Assembly (NCBI RefSeq): GCF_001245615.1
Contig: NZ_CWKH01000001.1
Span: forward strand, 2,418,001-2,482,000
Length of the DNA stretch: 64,000 bases
Reading direction: 5' to 3'
DNA from: Mycolicibacterium neworleansense
GTDB lineage: Bacteria > Actinomycetota > Actinomycetes > Mycobacteriales > Mycobacteriaceae
A program made the translations under genes and the position numbers. This document shows, one piece after another, positions 25,541 through 34,963 of the stretch. The notes under the pieces are model-generated. The model did not search any database. It was not told where the DNA came from and was given only the letters and a program-made list of their open reading frames with translations. How positions within the stretch are numbered: position 1 is the first letter of the stretch; every line of letters begins with the position of its first letter.

Positions 25541-26323
25541 ATGAGTTCCGTTGCAGATGACTTGACGTTGGCCCTCGAACTGGCCGACCAGGCCGACTCC
25601 TTGACCATGGACCGCTTCGGCGCGCTGGATCTGCACATCGAGACCAAACCGGACCTGACTCCCGTCACCGACGCCGACCGCGGAGCCGAGGAGGAGTTAC
25701 GCGCCTCGCTGGCCGCGGCCCGCCCCGGCGACTCGGTGTTCGGCGAAGAATTCGGTGGCACAACGACATTGACCGGCCGTCAGTGGGTGATCGATCCGAT
25801 CGACGGAACCAAGAACTTCGTCCGGGGCGTGCCGGTGTGGTGCACGTTGATCGCGTTGCTCGAAGACGGTGTGCCGACCGTCGGCGTGGTGAGCGCGCCG
25901 GCGCTCGCGCGGCGTTGGTGGGCGGGGCTGGGCCAGGGTGCGTTCGGCTCCTTCGCCGGGGCTACTCGCAAACTGTCGGTGTCGGGTGTCAGCGATCTGG
26001 CGTCGGCCAGCCTGTCGTACTCGGACCTGACCACCGGGTGGGAAGACCGTCGCGACCGTTTCGTCGAGCTCACCGACGCGGTCTGGCGCGTCCGCGCCTA
26101 CGGCGACTTCTGGTCGTACTGCATGGTCGCTGAAGGCGCGGTCGACATCGCCTGCGAGCCCGAGGTGAAGCTGTGGGACATCGCCCCGCTGGACATTCTC
26201 ATCCGCGAGGCCGGTGGCACCTTCAGCAGCATCGACGGCAGCACCGGACCCCACGGCGGTAGCGCGCTGGCCACCAATGGACTGCTGCACAGGCAGGTGC
26301 TCGACCGGCTCGCCGGAAACTGA
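25541..26323 (+). CDS. hisN: Histidinol-phosphatase, inositol-monophosphatase family (Rv3137-like)
   Basis: 260 residues. Dephosphorylates histidinol phosphate in histidine synthesis, as established for the M. tuberculosis orthologue. All metal-binding motifs of the family are seen: [40 protein letters not shown] and [15 protein letters not shown]. The start [19 protein letters not shown] aligns with the known protein. No Shine-Dalgarno is evident and the divergent gene starts two bases away, so a leaderless transcript is likely. Confidence 0.9.
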   Translation: MSSVADDLTLALELADQADSLTMDRFGALDLHIETKPDLTPVTDADRGAEEELRASLAAARPGDSVFGEEFGGTTTLTGRQWVIDPIDGTKNFVRGVPVWCTLIALLEDGVPTVGVVSAPALARRWWAGLGQGAFGSFAGATRKLSVSGVSDLASASLSYSDLTTGWEDRRDRFVELTDAVWRVRAYGDFWSYCMVAEGAVDIACEPEVKLWDIAPLDILIREAGGTFSSIDGSTGPHGGSALATNGLLHRQVLDRLAGN

Positions 26324-26325
26324 GC

Positions 26326-27243
26326 TCAGGGCCGGATGACAAACCGACCGCGCACCCCGCCCTTGGCGAGCGCCCGGTGGGCATCGGCCACCTGATCCAG
26401 CGGCAGCACGGCATGCACCCGCGCCTGCAACTGCCCGGAGGCCATGCGGGCCAGGAGGTCGGCGAGCCGAGAGCCGTCGGGATGGGCCACCACCGCTGAC
26501 ACGGTGATGCCGCGTTCGGCCGGCAGCTCCGAACTCGGCTGCACCCCGACGAACCGCCCGCCGTCGCGTACGAGCGCGAGAGCCGCCTCCTGCATCGCGC
26601 CGGCGTCGGCGACCGCGTCCCATCCCGGCTCCGCCGTGGCGGTGAAGGCAGCTCCGAGGCCGCGGACGAACTCCTCATCGTGCTCGCGGGCCAGGCCGGT
26701 GACGTTCCAACCGCGCTCGGCGGCGAGCGCGCTGAGGTAAGCGCCGACCGCACCCGCAGCTCCGGTGACCAGGAGGCGGCGACCGTCGGCGGGTGCGTCA
26801 CCGAGCAGATCGAGGATCTGCGCGGCGGCCAAACCGTTGAGCGGCACCGTCGACGCGTCGATCAAACTCAGCCCGTCGGGCACGACAGCAACGTCGGCCG
26901 CCGACACCACCAGTTGCTCGGCGTAGGTGCCGTAGTCCCGGTCGAATCCAGCCACGACACCGGCGACCCGCGTACCCACAGCCAGATCCACACCCGGCCC
27001 GACAGCCTCGACGATGCCCGCGAAATCCCAGCCGAGCCCGGTCCAGTTCGGTTGGTCGACCAGGCCGAGATCGTGGAACACACCGGCGGCCACGCCGACG
27101 TCGACCGGGTTGACCGTCGCCGCGGCGACCTTCACCCGGACCTGACCGGGGCCAGGCGCGACCAGCGGAACTTCGATGATCTCGATGGAGTCCGGCCCGC
27201 CCGGAGTACGTACAACCGCGGCGTGAAAAGTAGAGACGGACAT
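26326..27243 (-). CDS. NADPH-dependent MDR oxidoreductase, quinone-reductase-like
   Basis: 305 residues, a zinc-free medium-chain reductase. The N-terminal catalytic domain has AATVNPVDVGVAAG and GLGWDFAGIVEAVGPGV; the cofactor domain has LLVTGAAGAVGAYLSALAAERGW. The C-terminal VLPLDQVADAHRALAKGGVRGRFVI is typical. It would reduce quinones or alpha,beta-unsaturated carbonyls. AAGGAG lies before the ATG. It is divergent from an HxlR gene, whose regulators often control such detoxifying reductases, and the gap holds two palindromes. Confidence 0.8.
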   Translation of the reverse strand: MSVSTFHAAVVRTPGGPDSIEIIEVPLVAPGPGQVRVKVAAATVNPVDVGVAAGVFHDLGLVDQPNWTGLGWDFAGIVEAVGPGVDLAVGTRVAGVVAGFDRDYGTYAEQLVVSAADVAVVPDGLSLIDASTVPLNGLAAAQILDLLGDAPADGRRLLVTGAAGAVGAYLSALAAERGWNVTGLAREHDEEFVRGLGAAFTATAEPGWDAVADAGAMQEAALALVRDGGRFVGVQPSSELPAERGITVSAVVAHPDGSRLADLLARMASGQLQARVHAVLPLDQVADAHRALAKGGVRGRFVIRP

Positions 27244-27285
27244 GAAAATTCACTCCTTCTTGAACTCTTGCGTGGAACTGCTCTC

Positions 27286-27304
27286 CCACTCCACGATGGA
27301 GTGG
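27286..27304. promoter_or_regulatory. Palindrome CCACTCCA-CGA-TGGAGTGG
   Basis: Perfect 8-bp arms with a 3-bp spacer, 43 bp upstream of the oxidoreductase start. A likely operator for the divergent HxlR regulator. Confidence 0.5.
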
Positions 27305-27325
27305 TAACTCTCCGATGGGAAGTAG

Positions 27326-27339
27326 GCACTTCGAAGTGC
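27326..27339. promoter_or_regulatory. Palindrome GCACTTCGAAGTGC
   Basis: A perfect 14-bp palindrome flanked by TA(G/C) on both sides, 31 bp before the HxlR GTG. HxlR dimers bind such sites in front of their own genes. Confidence 0.55.
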
Positions 27340-27369
27340 GTAACCCACCCCGGAGCGAAAGGAGCGGAC

Positions 27370-27819
27370 GTGCCGACGACAACCGCCGCCCAGAAACGGG
27401 CACGAGCAAAGCTCGAATACGACGCCTTCCTGGCGAATTGCCCTAGCCGCCAACTACTCGACCGCATCAGTGACAAATGGGTAGCCCTCATCTTGGCGGC
27501 GCTCGGTGGCGACGGCCCGCGACCCGGGTCCGCGAGCGCCGGCGAACCGCGGCCGATGCGTTATTCCGAGCTTTCTCGGCGCCTGGCCGGCGTCAGCCAG
27601 AAGATGCTCACCCAGACACTGCGATCCCTGGAGCGCGACGGGTTGCTCATCCGGACCGTGACGCCGAGCGTGCCGGTCACGGTCACCTACGAGCTAACTG
27701 ACCTGGGGTTTTCCCTGCACCAGCTCATGGTCGGGATCAAGTCATGGGCCGAGGCCCACATGGACGAGGTGCGCGCGAACCGCGAACGCCACGACCGGCT
27801 CTCGGCGGCCGAACCCTGA
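27370..27819 (+). CDS. HxlR-family transcriptional regulator
   Basis: 149 residues with a winged helix-turn-helix: NCPSRQLLDRISDKWVALIL (cysteine at the usual first-helix site), MRYSELSRRLAGVSQKMLTQ, then LRSLERDGLLIRTVTPSVPVTVTYELTDLG. HxlR proteins sense aldehydes, quinones or redox state, often through that cysteine. The GTG at 27370 has AAAGGAG upstream. It probably controls the divergent quinone-reductase-like gene through the two palindromes in between. Confidence 0.9.
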   Translation: MPTTTAAQKRARAKLEYDAFLANCPSRQLLDRISDKWVALILAALGGDGPRPGSASAGEPRPMRYSELSRRLAGVSQKMLTQTLRSLERDGLLIRTVTPSVPVTVTYELTDLGFSLHQLMVGIKSWAEAHMDEVRANRERHDRLSAAEP

Positions 27820-27855
27820 TCTCAGGCGATGTGAAGTTGGTAACAGATGCCATAC

Positions 27856-27871
27856 CTTACTCCGGAGTAAG
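27856..27871. promoter_or_regulatory. Operator candidate CTTACTCCGGAGTAAG
   Basis: A perfect 16-bp palindrome, 42 bp before the fadE24 start. A TACGGT box (-10 like) begins two bases after it, so a protein bound here would block RNA polymerase. It looks like a TetR-type site; no regulator gene of that class lies next to it. Confidence 0.6.
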
Positions 27872-27913
27872 ATACGGTCAGATGCGTCGCCACGACCAGT
27901 AGAGGCAGCAGAC

Positions 27914-29311
27914 ATGACCAACACCCTGCCGTCCAAGAACGGCACCCAATCCCGTCCCTCCAACCCCAGCCAGCAAAGCGCGGTGGGACTGCACAAGCAC
28001 AAGCGGACAGCGACCGACATCGGGTTGGCGCTGATCACGCCCATCGTCGGCCAGGAATTCCTGGACCGTTACGGCCTGCGCGATCCGCTCAACCGCGGCC
28101 TGAAATACGGTGTGAAGCAGGTGTTTTCGACCGCGGGCGCGGCCACCCGCCAATTCCAGCGGATCCAGGGGCTCGGCAAGGCGCCCACCCGGCTGAAGGC
28201 CAGCGGGGCCGACTACTTCGACCTGACCCCCGACGAAGACCAGCAGATGATCGTCGAGACGGTCCGGGAGTTCGCCGAGGAGATCCTGCGGCCCGCCGCG
28301 CACGACGCCGACGAGGCCGCGGCCTACCCCGCGGATCTCATCGCAAAGGCCGCTGAGCTGGGCATCACCGCCGTCAACGTGCCCGAGGACTTCGACGGCA
28401 TCGCCGAGCACCGCAGCACCGTCACCAACGCGCTCGTCGCCGAGGCCCTGGCCTACGGCGACATGGGCCTCGCGCTGCCGATCCTGGCGCCCGGCGGCGT
28501 CGCCTCGGCCCTGACCCACTGGGGTAGCGCCGACCAGCAGGCCACCTACCTCAAGGAATTCGCGGGCGAGAACGTGCCCCAGGCGTGTGTGGCGATCGCC
28601 GAACCGCACGCCCTGTTCGATCCGACCGCGCTCAGGACCAGCGCCGTGCGCACCCCCAGCGGCTACCGCCTGTCCGGCGTCAAGTCACTGGTTCCGGCTG
28701 CCGCCGACGCCGAATTGTTCATCGTGGCAGCACAACTCGACGGCAAGCCGGCGCTGTTCATCGTCGAGGCATCGTCAGCGGGCCTGACCGTCAAGGCCGA
28801 TCCCAGCATGGGCATCCGTGCCGCCGCGCTCGGTCAGGTCGAGCTCGACAACGTGGCGGTGCCGCTCGCCAACCGTCTCGGTGAGGACGGCGCCACCGAT
28901 CAGGACTACTCCGAGGCGATCGCGCTGTCCCGGCTGGGCTGGGCCGCGTTGGCCGTCGGCACCTCGCACGCGGTGCTCGACTACGTCATCCCCTACATCA
29001 AGGAGCGCCAGGCGTTCGGCGAGCCGATCGCCCACCGCCAGTCGGTGGCGTTCATGACCGCCAACATCGCCATCGAGCTCGACGGCCTGCGGCTGATCAC
29101 CTGGCGCGGTGCCGCCCGCGCCGAGCAGGGCCTGCCGTTCGCCCGCGAGGCCGCACTGGCCCGCAAGCTCGGCACCGACAAGGGCATGCAGATCGGCCTC
29201 GACGGCGTGCAGCTGCTCGGCGGTCACGGTTACACCAAGGAACACCCGGTCGAGCGCTGGTACCGCGATCTGCGGGCCATCGGCGTCGCCGAGGGTGTCG
29301 TGGTTATCTAG
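27914..29311 (+). CDS. fadE24: Acyl-CoA dehydrogenase FadE24-like
   Basis: 465 residues. First oxidation step of beta-oxidation, FAD-dependent. A basic N-terminal extension of about 95 residues (HKHKRTATDIGLALITPIVG) precedes the usual dehydrogenase fold, which starts at DYFDLTPDEDQQMI. The C-terminal domain has SRLGWAALAVGTSHAVLDYV, RQAFGEPIAHRQSVAFM and LLGGHGYTKEHPVERWYRDL. The protein stops at GVAEGVVVI, directly after the Glu-Gly where many family members continue with a longer FAD-contacting tail. With fadE23, 27 bp downstream, it probably forms a two-subunit enzyme. In M. tuberculosis the orthologous pair is known as isoniazid-inducible. Confidence 0.88.
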   Translation: MTNTLPSKNGTQSRPSNPSQQSAVGLHKHKRTATDIGLALITPIVGQEFLDRYGLRDPLNRGLKYGVKQVFSTAGAATRQFQRIQGLGKAPTRLKASGADYFDLTPDEDQQMIVETVREFAEEILRPAAHDADEAAAYPADLIAKAAELGITAVNVPEDFDGIAEHRSTVTNALVAEALAYGDMGLALPILAPGGVASALTHWGSADQQATYLKEFAGENVPQACVAIAEPHALFDPTALRTSAVRTPSGYRLSGVKSLVPAAADAELFIVAAQLDGKPALFIVEASSAGLTVKADPSMGIRAAALGQVELDNVAVPLANRLGEDGATDQDYSEAIALSRLGWAALAVGTSHAVLDYVIPYIKERQAFGEPIAHRQSVAFMTANIAIELDGLRLITWRGAARAEQGLPFAREAALARKLGTDKGMQIGLDGVQLLGGHGYTKEHPVERWYRDLRAIGVAEGVVVI

Positions 29312-29338
29312 GTCCTCGATCGAACTGAAAGACTAATC

Positions 29339-30559
29339 ATGGCAATCAATCTGGAAATGCCCCGCAAGCTCCAGGCGGTCATCGAGAAGGGCCACCAGGG
29401 CGCCGCCGAGATGCTTCGCCCGATCTCGCGCAAGTACGACCTCGCCGAGCACGCCTACCCGGTCGAGCTGGACACGTTGGCCACGCTGTTCGAAGGCATC
29501 TCGGAAGCCAAGACGATCTCGTTCGCCGGCGCCGAGGCGTTCCGCGACGACGCCAACACCAAGGGCGAGAAGGTCACCGTCAACGGCGCCAACATGTCGG
29601 CGCTGCTCAACGCGCTCGAGATCAGCTGGGGTGATGTCGCCCTGCTGTTGTCGGTGCCGCGTCAGGGCCTCGGGAACGCCGCCATCTCCTCGGTGGCCAC
29701 GCCCGAGCAGCTCGAACGCCTCGGCAAGGACGTGTGGGCCGCGATGGCCATCACCGAGCCCGGCTTCGGCTCCGACTCGGCGGCCGTCACCACCACCGCG
29801 GTGCTCGACGGCGACGAGTACGTGATCAACGGCGAGAAGATCTTCGTCACCGCCGGTTCGCGGGCCACCCACATCGTGGTGTGGGCAACCCTCGACAAGT
29901 CGCTGGGCCGTGCGGCCATCAAGTCGTTCATCGTGCCGCGCGAGCATCCCGGCGTCACCGTCGAGCGTCTCGAGCACAAGCTCGGCATCAAGGCGTCCGA
30001 CACCGCGGTGATCCGGTTCGAGAATGCCCGCATCCCCAAGGACAACCTGCTGGGTGACCCGGAAATCCACGTGGAGAAGGGTTTTGCCGGGGTCATGGAG
30101 ACCTTCGACAACACCCGCCCCATCGTGGCGGCCATGGCCGTCGGCATCGCCCGCGCCGCGCTGGAGGATCTGCGTGCGATCCTCACCGACGCCGGCGTAG
30201 AGATCTCCTACGACAAGCCCGCGCATGCTCAGAGCGCCGCGGCAGCGGAGTTCCTGCGGATGGAGGCCGACTGGGAGGCCGGTTACCTGTTGACCGTGCG
30301 CTCGGCATGGCAGGCCGACAACAGCATCCCCAACTCCAAGGAAGCCTCGATGGGTAAGGCGAAGGCCGCCCGGGTGGCCAGCGACATCACCCTCAAGGCC
30401 GTCGAAATGGCCGGTACCACCGGCTATTCCGAGCAGACGCTGCTGGAGAAGTGGGCTCGCGACTCGAAGATCCTCGATATCTTCGAAGGTACTCAGCAGA
30501 TCCAGCAGCTGGTGGTCGCCCGCCGCCTGCTGGGCCTGTCCTCGGCCGAGCTCAAGTAG
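29339..30559 (+). CDS. fadE23: Acyl-CoA dehydrogenase FadE23-like
   Basis: 406 residues. FAD-binding motif WAAMAITEPGFGSDSAAV, substrate loop FVTAGSRATHIVVWATL, C-terminal MAGTTGYSEQTLLEKWARDSKI and the catalytic Glu in LDIFEGTQQIQQLVVAR. It is complete at the C-terminus, unlike its partner fadE24. The N-terminal MAINLEMPRKLQAVIEKGHQ is somewhat different from classical FadE proteins. The Shine-Dalgarno is weak (GAAAGACT), suggesting coupling to fadE24. The operon ends at the hairpin 30573-30622. Confidence 0.88.
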   Translation: MAINLEMPRKLQAVIEKGHQGAAEMLRPISRKYDLAEHAYPVELDTLATLFEGISEAKTISFAGAEAFRDDANTKGEKVTVNGANMSALLNALEISWGDVALLLSVPRQGLGNAAISSVATPEQLERLGKDVWAAMAITEPGFGSDSAAVTTTAVLDGDEYVINGEKIFVTAGSRATHIVVWATLDKSLGRAAIKSFIVPREHPGVTVERLEHKLGIKASDTAVIRFENARIPKDNLLGDPEIHVEKGFAGVMETFDNTRPIVAAMAVGIARAALEDLRAILTDAGVEISYDKPAHAQSAAAAEFLRMEADWEAGYLLTVRSAWQADNSIPNSKEASMGKAKAARVASDITLKAVEMAGTTGYSEQTLLEKWARDSKILDIFEGTQQIQQLVVARRLLGLSSAELK

Positions 30560-30572
30560 GTCTTTCGGCGAA

Positions 30573-30622
30573 CAGACGTAAAGCTGCCCAGAACCGCCTG
30601 GTTTTGGGCAGTTTTGCGTCTG
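30573..30622. terminator. Hairpin between fadE23 and fadB4
   Basis: Arms CAGACGTAAAGCTGCCCAG and the matching CTGGTTTTGGGCAGTTTTGCGTCTG half pair with a few mismatches; the core CTGCCCA/TGGGCAG is perfect. It may lower read-through into fadB4. The core CTGCCCA and the outer CAGACG/CGTCTG recur in other hairpins of this window. Confidence 0.65.
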
Positions 30623-30643
30623 CTCGGACAATAGGGTGAGGCC

Positions 30644-31642
30644 ATGGACACGTTTCAGGCACTGGTCGCACGGCAGGACGGCGACCGCATCGACGCCGCG
30701 GTCGAGACGTTGCAGGCTTCCGAACTACCTGCGGGTGACGTCACCATCCGGGTGTTGTACAGCAGCGTCAACTTCAAGGACGCCCTGGCGCTGACCCCCA
30801 AAGGCGGTGTGGTGCGCGACTATCCGATCGTCCCGGGCATCGACCTGACCGGCGAGGTGGTCAGCTCCGAGTCCGCTGAGTTCGCGCCCGGTGACCTCGT
30901 GCTGGCCCACGGCTATCAGATCGGCACCGGTCATCACGGCGGCTACGCCGAATACGCCCGACTGCCCGCCGATCAGGTGGTCGCACTGGGCTCGCTGAGC
31001 CCGCGCGAGGGTGCGGCGATCGGCACCGCCGGATTCACCGCGGCGATGAGTGTGCAGGCCCTGACCCGCCACGGCATCACCCCGCAGGACGGCCCGATCG
31101 TGGTCACCGGAGCGACCGGCGGTGTGGGGTCGGTCAGCGTCGACCTACTGGCCGCCGCCGGCTACCAGGTGGTGGCATCGACCGGAAAGGCCGACCAGGC
31201 CGATCACCTTCGCGCTCTGGGCGCCTCGGAGGTGATCGGCCGGCTCCCCGCCGAACCCGACGCCAAGCCCCGCCCGCTGGGCAAGACACGGTGGGCGGCG
31301 GCGGTGGACTGCGTCGGCGGCGCCACGCTCGCCGATGTGCTGAGCACCCTGAAATACGGCGGTGCGGTGGCGGCCAGCGGACTGACCGGCGGAGCGGCCC
31401 TGAACACCACGGTGATGCCGTTCATCTTGCGCGGTGTCTCTCTGCTGGGCATCGATTCGGTGCTGCTACGGATTGAGCCGCGGCGGGAGCTGTGGGCACA
31501 GCTGGGTGGGCCGCTGAAACCGCGCCACCTCGACGACGTCACCCACGAGATCGACGTCAAGGATGTCGTCGGCGTCCTCGACGAGGTCCGTGCCGGACGG
31601 TACTCCGGGCGCGCGGTGGTAAAGGTGGCCGGCGGCTTCTAA
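30644..31642 (+). CDS. fadB4: MDR oxidoreductase, AcuI/YhdH type (FadB4-like)
   Basis: 332 residues. Signatures of the acryloyl-CoA reductase/YhdH group: VLYSSVNFKDALALTPKGGV, YPIVPGIDLTGEVV, HHGGYAEYARLPADQVV, cofactor motif VVTGATGGVGSVSVDLLAAA and the C-terminal PRHLDDVTHEIDVKDV-like segment. Members reduce acrylyl-CoA or similar enones with NADPH. Despite the fadB4 name inherited from M. tuberculosis it is not a hydroxyacyl-CoA dehydrogenase. It follows fadE23 by 84 bp, across a hairpin. Confidence 0.85.
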   Translation: MDTFQALVARQDGDRIDAAVETLQASELPAGDVTIRVLYSSVNFKDALALTPKGGVVRDYPIVPGIDLTGEVVSSESAEFAPGDLVLAHGYQIGTGHHGGYAEYARLPADQVVALGSLSPREGAAIGTAGFTAAMSVQALTRHGITPQDGPIVVTGATGGVGSVSVDLLAAAGYQVVASTGKADQADHLRALGASEVIGRLPAEPDAKPRPLGKTRWAAAVDCVGGATLADVLSTLKYGGAVAASGLTGGAALNTTVMPFILRGVSLLGIDSVLLRIEPRRELWAQLGGPLKPRHLDDVTHEIDVKDVVGVLDEVRAGRYSGRAVVKVAGGF

Positions 31643-31662
31643 CCCGGCAGCTACGCCCGCCC

Positions 31663-31709
31663 ATAACGAAATCGCCCAGAACACAAGGTGTTCTGGGCGA
31701 TTTCGTTAT
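31663..31709. terminator. Bidirectional hairpin between fadB4 and fbpB
   Basis: 22-bp perfect arms (31663-31684 and 31688-31709) with a three-base loop AAG; core GAAATCGCCCAGAACAC. It lies between two converging stop codons. Confidence 0.85.
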
Positions 31710-31724
31710 CGCGTGTTGTTCGGC

Positions 31725-33133
<1,409 letters not shown>

Positions 33134-33153
33134 ACCATACTAAAAAGTATGGT
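33134..33153. promoter_or_regulatory. Operator candidate ACCATACT-AAAA-AGTATGGT
   Basis: Perfect 8-bp arms with a four-base A spacer, 12 bp before the start of the flavin monooxygenase gene. A protein bound here would block initiation or translation start. The TetR protein encoded at 40157 is a candidate. Confidence 0.6.
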
Positions 33154-33165
33154 AGCTTTCGGGCC

Positions 33166-34332
33166 ATGACCTCGCCCCCCGCCACGGACTGCGTCATCAC
33201 CCCCGAATTCGTCGCGCTACTGGCCGAACGTGCCGCCGAAGCCGAGCAGTTGCGCCGGCTTCCCGATGCGACGGTCACCGACCTCGTCGACTCCGGTTTC
33301 ACCGAACTCCTCGTGCCCGCCCGCTACGGCGGTCGGCAGGCAGATTTCCCGCAGATCCTGGACCCCGTGCGCCGGATGGCTCACGGCTGCACGTCGAGCG
33401 CCTGGACCATCGGCTTCTTGGCCCTGCACAACTGGATGCTGTCGCTGTTCGGCGAGCAGGCCCAGGAGGAGGCCTTCGCAAGCCGGCCGTTTCTCGCCCC
33501 GGCCCCGCTCGCGCCGACCGGGCGCGGGGTGCCGGCCGACGGTGGCATCCGCCTGACCGGCCGGTGGTCCTGGGCCACCGGCGTCATGCACGGGAACTGG
33601 ATCATCGTCGCGGCCCTGTGCGGCCCCGACGACGGGCTGTATCCGGCCCTGGCACTGCTACCGATCAGCGACGTGACCGTGGCCGACGTGTGGCACACCG
33701 ATGGCATGCGGGCCACCGGCTCCAACGACGCCATCGCCACCGATGTCTTTGTGCCGGAGCACCGACTGGTGAAAGTGCTCGACATCTATTCCGGTACCGC
33801 TCCGGGCGCGGGGTTGCACGACAGCGCCACCTACCGCTGGCCCATGGTGCCCGCCCTGGCCCTGCTGGCGGCGATGCCCGCCCTGGGCAGTGCCGAACGG
33901 GTCACCGAGATCTACGCACAGCGGTTGGGCGAACGCGTACTGCCGTACGAAGGCGTCGTACAGAAGGACAAGCCCATCGCCCAGGCCCATCTGGCCGGAG
34001 CCCAGGTCCGCGTACGCGCCCTGCGCGCGTTGCTGGCCGACACCGTCGGCGAGATCGAGGCCATCGTGGCCTCGGGTGATGCAGTGGACAAGCCGGTGCG
34101 CGCGCAGGCCCGGCTGTCGGCCGCCCACATCGTCAGCGAGTCCAAGGCGGTGATCGCCGACCTGTTGGGTGCGGGTGGTGCCAGCATCCATTTCCTGTCC
34201 AGCCCGTTGCAGCGGTTCAAGCGCGACGTCGACGTTCTGTCCGGACATGTGGTGTTCGACTACGACACCAGTCGCGAGCTGGCGGGCGCGCTGGCGCTGG
34301 GGATGCGAATCCCCCGTACGTCCATGGTCTGA
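33166..34332 (+). CDS. Flavin-dependent monooxygenase, HsaA / HpaB-C2 type (acyl-CoA dehydrogenase fold)
   Basis: 388 residues. The fold is that of acyl-CoA dehydrogenases, but the pattern is that of two-component hydroxylases such as HsaA: GFTELLVPARYGGRQADF, RMAHGCTSSAWTIGF, LTGRWSWATGVMHGNWIIV, DGMRATGSNDAIATDVFVPEHR and no catalytic YEG glutamate. The C-terminal HFLSSPLQRFKRDVDVLSGH is typical. It would hydroxylate an aromatic or similar ring using reduced flavin from a separate reductase. The azoreductase-like gene 13 bp downstream may supply this, although HsaB-type reductases are more usual partners. The ATG at 33166 follows the palindrome 33134-33153. Confidence 0.8.
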   Translation: MTSPPATDCVITPEFVALLAERAAEAEQLRRLPDATVTDLVDSGFTELLVPARYGGRQADFPQILDPVRRMAHGCTSSAWTIGFLALHNWMLSLFGEQAQEEAFASRPFLAPAPLAPTGRGVPADGGIRLTGRWSWATGVMHGNWIIVAALCGPDDGLYPALALLPISDVTVADVWHTDGMRATGSNDAIATDVFVPEHRLVKVLDIYSGTAPGAGLHDSATYRWPMVPALALLAAMPALGSAERVTEIYAQRLGERVLPYEGVVQKDKPIAQAHLAGAQVRVRALRALLADTVGEIEAIVASGDAVDKPVRAQARLSAAHIVSESKAVIADLLGAGGASIHFLSSPLQRFKRDVDVLSGHVVFDYDTSRELAGALALGMRIPRTSMV

Positions 34333-34345
34333 GGGAGCTGATCTG

Positions 34346-34963
34346 ATGCGGACCCTGTGGATCGAGGCCAGCCCCAAAGGGGACGACGCATTGTCCTCAC
34401 AATTGGCGCAGGCCTTTCTCGATGCCGGCGACGGCGTCGGCGAAGTGGAACGGTTCTCGGTCTGGGACGAGGACGTGCTGCGGTTCGGCCGGGACGCGGC
34501 GGTCGCGAAGTTCGCCCAGTTGTTCGGGGAGCCGATCACCGAGGACCAGCACGCGGTGTGGCAGCAAGTGCTCGCCGAGATCGAGCGAGTACGAGGGTTC
34601 GACCGGCTGGTGCTGTCCTCCCCGATGTGGAACTGGCATGTGCCGCATGCCCTCAAGGCGTGGATCGACATCATCGTGCAGCCGATCGCCAGCTTCACCC
34701 TCAATGAGCGCGGCGAACATGTGGGTACCCTCGGCGATGGAAAACCGTTGCAACTCATCCTGACCCGTAGCAGCGCCTACGACGGCCGTCACGCCGAACT
34801 GCAGGATTTCCAGAAGCCGTATCTCGAGTACGTGTTCGGGATGCTGGGCTATCGCGTGGACACCCTGGTGGTGGAACCCACCACCAGGTGGACACCGGCC
34901 GAGCGGGAACAGATGCGCGCCGAGGCCGTCGACCGAGCGCGTGCGGCCGGTACTCAGGTTTGA
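34346..34963 (+). CDS. FMN-dependent NADH azoreductase (AcpD) family
   Basis: 205 residues with a flavodoxin-like fold: RTLWIEASPKGDDALSSQLA at the start, LVLSSPMWNWHVPHALKAWID (FMN and substrate site) in the middle and LILTRSSAYDGRHAELQDFQ later. It reduces azo compounds, quinones or flavin with NADH. GAGGGAG precedes ATG 34346. Being next to a monooxygenase that needs reduced flavin, it could be its reductase; that is inference. It overlaps the convergent DJ-1-like gene by 10 bp. Confidence 0.8.
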   Translation: MRTLWIEASPKGDDALSSQLAQAFLDAGDGVGEVERFSVWDEDVLRFGRDAAVAKFAQLFGEPITEDQHAVWQQVLAEIERVRGFDRLVLSSPMWNWHVPHALKAWIDIIVQPIASFTLNERGEHVGTLGDGKPLQLILTRSSAYDGRHAELQDFQKPYLEYVFGMLGYRVDTLVVEPTTRWTPAEREQMRAEAVDRARAAGTQV

